Below, piece by piece: positions 53,599 through 64,000 of a stretch of DNA of 64,000 nucleotides (the stretch's first letter is position 1; each line of letters opens with the position of its first letter). Below the pieces are notes generated by a model that was not told the DNA's origin, did not search any database, and saw nothing but the letters and a program-made list of their open reading frames with translations. The translations under genes and the position numbers were made by a program. Source of the DNA: G963664835 sp965220775 (GTDB lineage: Bacteria; Chloroflexota; UBA6077; FW602-bin22; JBCLEL01); the NCBI GenBank assembly GCA_965220775.1, contig OZ244845.1, positions 2,852,001-2,916,000 of the forward strand, in the 5' to 3' direction.

Positions 53599-55068
53599 CT
53601 ACTTTGGCATCCTTGCAAGGGCCTCGTAAGAGAGCCTTGTGCTTCCATCGGGCCCAGTGATCGACCAGTAGAATTGCTCGTTATCTTCAGTCCAATTTGG
53701 ATCGGATATGTAGATTACACTCATCATACCAATCCACGGAGACCAATTTTCGCGGGCCCATTCGAAAGCCCGCACCAAGTAATCGGCTTTTTCCTGCTCG
53801 CTCACCGCGTGCCAACGGTAGGGCGAGTTAGGCCTGTTGTCAACAGTCCAGCCGAATTCCAGAACGGCGATGCGATTCTCGGCGCCGCCATTCCGCACCA
53901 TTATCTGTCTTATATCTTCGACGTGGCGAAATCCGTATATCCGGCCTACGCCCGGCTCCCCATGATTGTACAACGGGTTCTCGGCTATCTCCTCCGGCGA
54001 CGTCTCCGGAGGCGCCTTGAATCCGGCTCCGTGGACGCCCAAAAGGTCATAGTTACCCTGTAAACCGCTAGCATACATCCTTTCGACGAACTCGGCGTCG
54101 GGCATCGCGATTGCGCCGGATGCCGTCGTCGGCGCCAGGCCGGCGGTGACTACAAGCGCCGACGGATCGGCGGCCTTTATCGCTTGGTGTGCAACAGCTA
54201 ACATTTCCACATAGGCCTTCGGGTCAGGTGGCTGATTGGCCCATTCGCGGGCCAGATTGGGCTCGTTCCAGATCTGATACGCGTGAATCTTACCTCTATA
54301 ACGTGTGGCCAAGGCTGAGAGAAAGTCTGCGAAGTCCTGAAGATTGTCAGGTGGTCCTATACCCGGAAAAAGGTCGTCGGATCGCGCCCACACCGGCTGA
54401 TTGTCAACTCGCGCTATCAGCTTAAGTTGACGGGAATTGATAGCCTCGACCAAGCGATCCGGTTCGCCCCAACCCAATTTGCCCTTCTCGTGCGGTTCAA
54501 TATATCTCCACTCGAAGCTCTGTTTTACCCATCGGAAACCCGCCCTCTTTGCCAGATCGAGGTCACGATCGACGTGGGGACTACCCCAGAGGAAGACTTG
54601 GACAGCGTAGTCTGGACTGGTGATGACCGGCTGCCGGTCGGGCTGAACCGTAGGAACGGTGGTCGCCGGTGGTTCGGTTTTAACAGCCGTAGGCTGCTGA
54701 GATTGTGCCGGCTCGGAAGTCTGGGTAGGGACCATTGTCGGTTCAATGTCCTCGGGCGTAGGTATAGCAGTAGCCGGCTCGCGCTCAATCGGGGCAGATG
54801 TTGGGGACGCTGCGATCACTTGCAAGGTCGGGGATGGCGACGGTTCGACTTGGGCCACTACAACAGTGGTGGCCGTGGGCTGCGGAGCCTGCGTTATTTC
54901 GACCTTTTCTTGCGTCGGGGTGGGTGGAGGTTGCGGCACTTCACACGCTGACACTATCGCCAGTACCACGCCGATTCCGGCGAGCAATAGGACCTTTGAC
55001 CGCGTCCGACGAATTTGACGTTGAACAGGTTCGAAAAACGCAAAAAAAGTGTAGCTTGTCCCATTCAC
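53599..55068 (-). CDS. Lipoprotein with clan GH-A glycosidase-like domain
   Basis: 489 aa. The N-terminus has a basic region, a hydrophobic segment and lipobox VSAC (Cys about 42), then a long Pro/Thr-rich linker (about 45-145). The barrel contains AYQIWNEPNLAREW (acid/base Glu) and IAVLEFGWT (nucleophile Glu), paralogous to the barrel of the upstream-encoded protein at 51532-53538. The start is GTG at 55068; TATAAT on the minus strand ends only 11 bases away, so the mRNA may be nearly leaderless. It is anchored outside the membrane. Confidence 0.78.
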   Translation of the reverse strand: MNGTSYTFFAFFEPVQRQIRRTRSKVLLLAGIGVVLAIVSACEVPQPPPTPTQEKVEITQAPQPTATTVVVAQVEPSPSPTLQVIAASPTSAPIEREPATAIPTPEDIEPTMVPTQTSEPAQSQQPTAVKTEPPATTVPTVQPDRQPVITSPDYAVQVFLWGSPHVDRDLDLAKRAGFRWVKQSFEWRYIEPHEKGKLGWGEPDRLVEAINSRQLKLIARVDNQPVWARSDDLFPGIGPPDNLQDFADFLSALATRYRGKIHAYQIWNEPNLAREWANQPPDPKAYVEMLAVAHQAIKAADPSALVVTAGLAPTTASGAIAMPDAEFVERMYASGLQGNYDLLGVHGAGFKAPPETSPEEIAENPLYNHGEPGVGRIYGFRHVEDIRQIMVRNGGAENRIAVLEFGWTVDNRPNSPYRWHAVSEQEKADYLVRAFEWARENWSPWIGMMSVIYISDPNWTEDNEQFYWSITGPDGSTRLSYEALARMPK

Positions 55069-55217
55069 AAGGCTGCCAATTATAGTGCGGAGGAGTCCGG
55101 TCCTACGATGGAAAATCGTTGGAATTCTCTCTATTCGCTAACTCAGCGTATCTCCAGTCGAGAAATGATCTTGGTAGACCGATACTGCGGCGAAATACCC
55201 GCAGAGTCGCCACAACC

Positions 55218-55584
55218 GTAAGTGTTCAGATTTAGGGGTATCTGCTCCGTAAGGGCGTCCGCCTAGGCGGATCGCACCAAAGAGGGTCTGCCACAGGCGA
55301 GGACATCTGATCGGCGAAAGCCAGGAAAGGGTTGCAACGGCGATCCGCCTCAGGCGGATGCCGGGGGATGTGGGGGACACCCCACATCCCCCTTCTCCTG
55401 GCCAGGAGAAGGGGGCCAGGTCGAAGACTACGCAAGGCGAGGGGATGAGGTCGAGCAGCTCGTGGATCTGCCATCGATAGGTTGGAAATCACCCCTGACC
55501 GCCGACTGAGGACCCGAATGGCGACTCGACCTATCCAGTTCACGGGCATGGAGGAGAGACATACACCCAAATCTGAACTGTTAC
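55218..55584. mobile_element. MITE-like element, copy B (intact)
   Basis: Intact 367-bp element. The first 24 bases (from GTAAGTGTTCAGATTTAGGG) and the inverted last 24 (from GTAACAGTTCAGATTTGGGT) agree at 20 positions. Near-identical 15-bp direct repeats flank it: AGAGTCGCCACAACC (55203-55217) and AGAGTCCCCACAACC (55585-55599). Inside are the TCCGCCTAGGCGGA palindrome, a second GATCCGCC/GGCGGAT palindrome and a long hairpin CCCCCTTCTCCTGGCC with its complement. No protein is encoded. It lies one flank repeat upstream of the rrn -35 box. Confidence 0.82.
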
Positions 55585-55599
55585 AGAGTCCCCACAACC

Positions 55600-55629
55600 T
55601 TGACAAGCAAGGGGAGTAAGTAATAGATT
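55600..55629 (+). promoter_or_regulatory. Likely rRNA operon promoter
   Basis: A perfect TTGACA at 55600-55605 is followed after 18 bp by TAGATT (55624-55629), about 230 bp before the 16S 5' end. The MITE copy B and its target repeat take the place of the region where UP elements and activator sites would lie. Confidence 0.55.
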
Positions 55630-55736
55630 ACCTACTGCCGGCCCACAGTCTGGCAGGTTTCACGTCTCGGATGAAGCCATCTGGGGCGTTTGTTTGTCTT
55701 TGGGTCGCGCCCCGGCTCCTTTCGCGAGCCGGCGAA

Positions 55737-55768
55737 GAGCACTTTAACAATCGGATAGTGGCAGTGAG
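55737..55768 (+). promoter_or_regulatory. rRNA leader boxA and 16S processing-stem arm
   Basis: GCACTTTAACAAT (55739-55751) resembles the boxA antitermination element. The wider stretch is complementary to 57532-57562 after 16S and to 58789-58819 before tRNA-Ile, forming the long stem expected for RNase III release of pre-16S. Two alternative partners exist because the trailer is duplicated. Confidence 0.7.
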
Positions 55769-55856
55769 TGCATTGAAGCCCCATAGATTTTGGGGGGCGG
55801 GGATCAGATCCGGGCATCTGGAGATGCCCTTCTCCAGTTCTAAATCGAAGTTCGAT

Positions 55857-57370
<1,514 letters not shown>

Positions 57371-57500
57371 AGGTTGCACTGCCAGTTAAGACCTCAGCCC
57401 GCTTACGCTGGCTCCAAGGTCTTCTCAGGTACAGCTTCCGAGGTCGATCCGCCACAGACCCTCAAAGTCTGCGGCGGCCAAGGCGATATCACTCAAATCT

Positions 57501-57630
57501 CTGCCCTTGACTCTATTGGGCTTACCCAGCCCTCGCTGCCACTATCCGATCGTTAAAGGCTCAACCGGAATCACCATCTGCGCCATCCCCGATCCCTATA
57601 TAATGCCGAGAATCGGCTATACTCAACCTC
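57501..57630 (+). repeat. Spacer direct repeat R1
   Basis: About 130 bp shared with R2 (58759-58890): both run from CTGCCCT(T/C)GACTCT through the 16S trailer arm CGCTGCCACTATCCGATC to AATGCCGAGAATCGGCTATA plus CTCAACCTC. They are similar but not identical, so the duplication is not recent. R1 is next to 16S; R2 is next to tRNA-Ile. Confidence 0.8.
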
Positions 57631-57659
57631 GTCGTCCGATGCATAAAGCCTCTCTGGGG

Positions 57660-57772
57660 ACATCAAGGGAATCGCCACAATTGGATTCGCTGACGCGATG
57701 CCCGACGTAGTGGAGGTCGCTGTCAAAGGTGTTCCCATCGTGATCGTGTGGGAACTGGGGAAGAAAGCCTGA
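57660..57772 (+). pseudogene. Fragment of an unknown protein, possibly a substrate-binding protein
   Basis: An open frame without start reads IKGIATIGFADAMPDVVEVA then VKGVPIVIVWELGKKA and stop. The protein-like text resembles part of a NitT/Thi5-type ABC binding protein, but the match is weak and by eye only. It lies in the segment bracketed by R1 and R2, next to a truncated ABC ATPase. Confidence 0.35.
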
Positions 57773-57899
57773 CGCCTGTTAATGTCCTCTATCCGACGAC
57801 AGTCGGGATGCCTCAGAGGTGGCCGCCAGCAGGGATCGCCGGCGGTAATGTGCTGAATGACCGGACTTGGAGCGAGCTGTTCGTCCAAGCGTGGCCGCG

Positions 57900-58187
57900 A
57901 TGAAGAGTTTACCGACCTTCGGGAGGTTCAACCTGTACTGGAGGGACTGGGGACGTCGCGCTAGCTTGGACATCATTTTCGGTGTCGAGAGCGGAGAGAT
58001 CCTGGGCCTCCTGGGACCCAACGGCGCCGGAAAGACCATCCTGGTCCGACAGTTCCCGACCGAGCTTCTCCCCACGTCGGGCGAGGTCCAGGTGATGGGT
58101 AACAGCGTTCTCATGCCGACGCGCAGTCTTACCCGTCCTCCTAAACCTGAAGTCATCCGCGAATTGTTGACTTCACAGGAAAGGTGA
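57900..58187 (+). pseudogene. Truncated ABC transporter ATPase
   Basis: The frame from ATG 57900 reaches ESGEILGLLGPNGAGKTILV, a clear Walker A, and LLPTSGEVQVMG, then loses homology after about 70 residues and stops; no signature, Walker B or H-loop is present. Frames before the Walker A are also abnormal. It is gene debris just upstream of the Nudix gene. Confidence 0.7.
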
Positions 58188-58190
58188 CGC

Positions 58191-58661
58191 ATGTCGAAGG
58201 ATGCTTCACGGTTCGTGGTCAACGTCCAGTGTGCGGTGGTAAGGGACGGACGGTACCTGATGATCTTGAGGGGCGATAATGTGGGGCATGCGCCGGGTGT
58301 CCTGGCGTTCCCGGGAGGTAAGACCGAGCTCCGCGACGGTCCGTCCGATGTCCTGGAGACGACAGCCGCGCGTGAGGTACTGGAAGAGACCGGTGTGCGC
58401 GTATCCCGAGACCTGCAATACGTCCGAAGCAAGACGTTTGTGATGACCGGGGGTGGATCTGTGGTGGATGTCCTGTTCCTCGGAGAATACGAGTCAGGCG
58501 AGCCGACCATCGCCGATGCCGCGGAGGTTGCGGACATCCGATGGATGACCGCGGAGGAGACACTTCTCCATGCGAGAACGCCTCCATGGCTGAAGGTGAG
58601 CGTGGAGCAGGTGGAGAGCGTCAGGCGGTCTGGGGACCGGCCGCACCATCAGGTTGGCTGA
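58191..58661 (+). CDS. Nudix hydrolase located inside the rRNA spacer
   Basis: 156-aa Nudix protein. The box reads FPGGKTELRDGPSDVLETTA then AREVLEETGV (about 40-70), with the REVxEETG helix and acidic metal ligands intact and a slightly expanded first half, as in MutT-like members. It likely hydrolyses a nucleoside diphosphate derivative. ATG 58191 follows AGGAAAGG. It is in the rrn direction, between R1 and R2, so it may be co-transcribed with rRNA. It looks intact. Confidence 0.85.
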   Translation: MSKDASRFVVNVQCAVVRDGRYLMILRGDNVGHAPGVLAFPGGKTELRDGPSDVLETTAAREVLEETGVRVSRDLQYVRSKTFVMTGGGSVVDVLFLGEYESGEPTIADAAEVADIRWMTAEETLLHARTPPWLKVSVEQVESVRRSGDRPHHQVG

Positions 58662-58758
58662 AAGGTATGAATGAAGGCGCGCGATGCCGATGGAAACTCC
58701 GCTAGGACCCGGGGGCGCGGACCGGGGGAGGACGCCCGTTCCGCGTGACGCTTGCTAC

Positions 58759-58890
58759 CTGCCCTCGACTCTGAAGGCTTCACCAACCCTCGCTGCCACT
58801 ATCCGATCATTAAAGGCTCGATCCGAAGTCACCGCCTGCGCCCTACCACCCAACCGCACGCAATGCCGAGAATCGGCTATACTCAACCTC
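58759..58890 (+). repeat. Spacer direct repeat R2
   Basis: Second copy of the ~130-bp spacer segment, ending seven bases before tRNA-Ile. It includes a second 16S trailer arm (58789-58819) with one change (CGATCATTAAAGG versus CGATCGTTAAAGG) and the GCCGAGAATCGGC hairpin. Confidence 0.8.
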
Positions 58891-58897
58891 AGTCCCT

Positions 58898-58974
58898 GGG
58901 CCTTTAGCTCAGTTGGTTAGAGCGCAGTCCTGATAAGGCTGAGGTCTCTGGTTCGAGTCCAGAAAGGCCCACCA
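58898..58974 (+). tRNA. tRNA-Ile (GAT)
   Basis: 77 nt with encoded CCA. The acceptor stem is GGGCCTT/AAGGCCC, the D-arm text is TAGCTCAGTTGGTTAGAGC, the anticodon loop is CTGATAA (anticodon GAT), and the T-arm reads CTGGTTCGAGTCCAG. It is in its usual place after 16S, but 1.5 kb away. Confidence 0.97.
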
Positions 58975-59146
58975 ATTTGGACAAATTCATGACCCTACAC
59001 GCGGAGACTCGTTCTGGACCTGTAGTCACGCCCTGGCACCACGCCGACGAGTGAAAGCCGACCGCGTGTAGTCCTAGTCCCGTCGTCTCGGCCCTATGAC
59101 CCCATTAGTGAGAAGCGCTCCCACTCAATTCGCGAACGCCCCCCGG
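58975..59146. other. Spacer between tRNA-Ile and the DUF3179 gene
   Basis: About 170 bp with nothing coding. ACACGCGG near 58996 and CCGCGTGT near 59059 could pair as a long-range hairpin, perhaps a terminator of the minus-strand gene or an rRNA processing structure. Confidence 0.35.
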
Positions 59147-60664
59147 TCAGGGGCCTGTGTACAACTCCGTGTCCGGGTGGAACTGGAACCATCCGAACCA
59201 GAACGCCATGTGCGTGGGTATCCGCGCGAGCTTCTCCGACTCGTCTGCCGTGTTGACCAGAAACTCCTCGGTCACCTGCCATGCTCCGCCATCGGCGTCC
59301 ACTATCACGGATGGGATGCCGCGGCGACCGCCGTCGTCGTCCGGCGCCAACTTGAACGACCTGCCGCCGCGGTAGTAGGCCCTGGCGCCCTGGCTTGCGG
59401 TCGACCCCAGCACCAATATCTCCTCGCCCCCCACCACGTCATTTAGTATGCGGACCTTCCGCAGCGCTCCGGAGGAGTAGGCCTTGGAGCCATCGTTCAG
59501 TTGGACCCCTAGCACAACGTCCTTTGCCTCAAGCCGATCATTCCGGTCAGGGACCGGGAACATAGTCGTGGGATTGTTGAAGTAGTCGTAGTAGATCGCG
59601 CGCGGGTCTTCCTCCGGTACGTAGAATGCGGCGTTATACATGCCCGTCGCCCGGGCCAGCACAGTGGTGTCAGGATGAAACTCCAGCCACTCCTCCCACG
59701 TCGTGAGAACCACCGAGAAAAAGTCGAGCTCTATCCCCGAGTCCCACAACGGCCCAATGACGGGCTCGCCGGAGAGCTGGTTCCAGAGCGAGTTGGTCAG
59801 CCGGTCGTACATCAACTTGTTGCTGCGGTACAGCAACCCCGACGTGCCGAAGGTGGTTGCCTCTCCGTTGATTTTGGCGGAATACACGATTCCGCTACCG
59901 CAGAGGGTTCAGTAGGCAAGGACGATGGGTTCTCCCCCCAACGTGTCGTTGACCATCTCGTGGGCGTTCGCGATGCGTAGTGGGTACGCCCTGTGCTCCC
60001 CGTTGATGGATACGCCGAAGACTCGGTCGCTCGGCAGCAGGTAGTCCTGCCGGTCCGCCGAAACGACGGGAGCGTTTTGGAGGTCAGGGATTCCGTCGGG
60101 CCGGACGCCTCCCCACGTGATCTCGACAACGTTTATCCGCGAGCCTTGCTCCGCCGGGGCCAGGAACTCGCCGTACCTGCGGTCAATCTGGTTCAGGAGA
60201 TTGATCTTCCACTGTAGGTACCCGTCAGGGGGACCGTACTCGTCGGCGTTCCGGCCCAGCCACTCCATCCACTTGTGCCAGCCGCGCGAGGGGCCGGTGA
60301 AATCCTGGCCCGTCATCGCCGAGAGGGCCTCTTGGGTCTCATCCAACACTTCCCTGTTCCGGAAGTAGCGGAACGCCTCGATCATCACCGGGACCATCGA
60401 CTTGTCGTTGTTGGCGACGGTGGGTGCGATAGCCTTCAGCGAGTCGCTGGGGTCGTGGCCCCGGCCCGAGTAGAGCAGGTACATGTTCGCCGTGGAGTCG
60501 TAGTCCGTCGTGGAAGCCCGCGCGGCTGCCGCAGCCTGTGTCTGTGTAGCCGCCGGCGCGCTCCCCGCCGGTGCGACCGGCTCTTCCATACCCGAGCAGG
60601 CCACGGACGCAGCCGCTATGGTCCCGGCCGCCAGCGCCCCGAAATGACGCAAGAGCCTGCTCAC
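59147..60664 (-). CDS. DUF3179-domain lipoprotein, candidate selenoprotein
   Basis: One continuous frame of 505 aa if the in-frame UGA at 59909-59911 is read as selenocysteine (residue 252). GTG 60664 is preferred: AAGGA lies five bases before, and it gives a compact signal peptide with lipobox SVAC (C23). DUF3179 text runs across the UGA: GEHRAYPLRIANAHEMVNDT, GGEPIVLAY-U-TLCGSGIVY, then ATTFGTSGLLYRSNKLMYDR. Relatives have YCPLCGS here, so UGA replaces the first Cys of CxxC. A SECIS-like hairpin follows. No other stop or frameshift occurs. It lies antisense between two rrn tRNAs. Function is unknown; a redox role is inferred from UxxC. Confidence 0.8.
59877..59895 (-). promoter_or_regulatory. 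SECIS-like hairpin downstream of the UGA
   Basis: On the minus strand GCGGAAU and AUUCCGC form a perfect 7-bp stem with loop CGUGU, starting 13 nt after the UGA. Loop bases fall 21-25 nt after the UGA and the second loop base is G, both within the pattern described for bacterial SECIS elements. Confidence 0.6.
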
Positions 60665-61010
60665 AGGAGTCCTTCCCGGGACATTCCGGCCTGCCCCCGA
60701 CAGTTCTAACACCTGTTATTTTACACCGACAAGGGCACCGACAAGGGGCAGGGAGACCGGGTTTGAGGCGAGGACGTGCCACTTGCTGGACCCGTGCCGA
60801 TGTTTACCGCACCAATATAGCCGTTGGCATAACGTATGACAGCAGGTCAGACGAATTCAGACACTCGGCAAATCGGGGCTGGTAGGAGCTTATCCGATTC
60901 GCTCGACCAGATTCTTATATCAGAACCTCCCTGCGAAATGTTCGTAGTACGGTATGCTTAGGCCCGCCGGCTGGCGTTGCCGGCCAATACCTGCTACCCT
61001 ATACCCGCCC
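60665..61010. other. Spacer between the DUF3179 gene and tRNA-Ala
   Basis: About 345 bp with no gene seen. The tandem text ACCGACAAGGGC/ACCGACAAGGGG occurs near 60725-60750. The promoter of the minus-strand DUF3179 gene should be here but no clear hexamer pair stands out. Confidence 0.4.
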
Positions 61011-61083
61011 GGGGATGTAGCTCAATCGGGAGAGCGCCTCCCTTGCACGGAGGAGGTCAGGGGTTCGAATCCCCTCATCTCCA
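61011..61083 (+). tRNA. tRNA-Ala (TGC)
   Basis: 73 nt; the acceptor stem is GGGGATG/CATCTCC, the anticodon loop is CTTGCAC (anticodon TGC), and the T-arm reads AGGGGTTCGAATCCCCT. CCA is not fully encoded (ACCG follows). It lies 85 bp before 23S, as in normal rrn operons. Confidence 0.96.
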
Positions 61084-61168
61084 CCGCACCTTAACAACAT
61101 AATAGAGCTTATGCATTGCCAAGAATTCCACTTCGATTTTGCCCAAATGAGGGCGAGTGAAGCGGCGT

Positions 61169-64000
<2,832 letters not shown>

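Noticed and set aside
59147..60664. DUF3179 gene as two separate genes or as a nonsense pseudogene
   Set aside because: The frame is the same on both sides, the UGA falls exactly on a conserved Cys of CxxC and a SECIS-like hairpin follows; recoding explains all three better. Confirmation still depends on sel genes elsewhere.

Overview
The window reads as a chromosomal segment of a Chloroflexota bacterium, probably from the Dehalococcoidia/SAR202 side. That placement is inferred from the 16S text, the type-2 PyrF plus DUF951 pair, a luciferase-like flavin oxidoreductase, GlcDEF-type FAD oxidases, a MalK/UgpC-type stand-alone ATPase and a DPPR-synthase-like UbiA protein. GC content is moderate to high, TTG and GTG starts are common, and the 16S 3' end carries a CCTCC anti-Shine-Dalgarno sequence. 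No phage or plasmid backbone is visible.

Layout. 0-10 kb: an M14 carboxypeptidase, an LLM flavin oxidoreductase, a glcD-glcE-glcF glycolate-oxidase operon and a pyrF-DUF951-MFS operon. 10-11.8 kb: three mobile elements nested one inside another, with an IS630-family transposon innermost. 12-18 kb: an HD hydrolase, mutS2, a zinc-ribbon membrane protein, a sugar-ABC ATPase and a UbiA prenyltransferase. 18-23 kb: an old tandem duplication that left two SDR genes plus remnants of a CoA-transferase gene and of prfB; intact prfB keeps its programmed +1 frameshift. 23-33 kb: an XdhC/MocA/deacetylase operon, a DUF362 gene and the arginine cluster argC-argJ-argB-argD. 33-41 kb: scattered housekeeping and catabolic genes, including a second GlcD-like oxidase next to a PF06684-type protein. 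41-46.5 kb: one tightly coupled operon joining a complete ECF-type vitamin transporter (S, T, two ATPases) to a HerA-like ATPase and a small barrel protein. 46.6-55 kb: a B-box membrane protein, a PHP phosphoesterase, a repeat-rich nested element, argS and two secreted clan GH-A glycosidase-like proteins.

55.2-64 kb: the rRNA operon. A MITE-like element sits just upstream of the likely rrn promoter. 16S, tRNA-Ile(GAT), tRNA-Ala(TGC) and 23S (truncated by the window edge) are in the usual order, but the 16S-23S spacer is about 3.8 kb. Between 16S and tRNA-Ile, two ~130 bp direct repeats bracket gene debris and an intact Nudix hydrolase. Between the two tRNAs, on the opposite strand, lies a DUF3179 lipoprotein gene whose single in-frame UGA replaces the first Cys of a CxxC motif and is followed by a SECIS-like hairpin, so it is a candidate selenoprotein.

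The most noteworthy items are the selenoprotein candidate and gene insertions inside the rRNA operon, the nested MITE family with readable target-site duplications, the ECF ATPase pair whose two lesions fall in the same composite ATP site, and the ECF-HerA operon.
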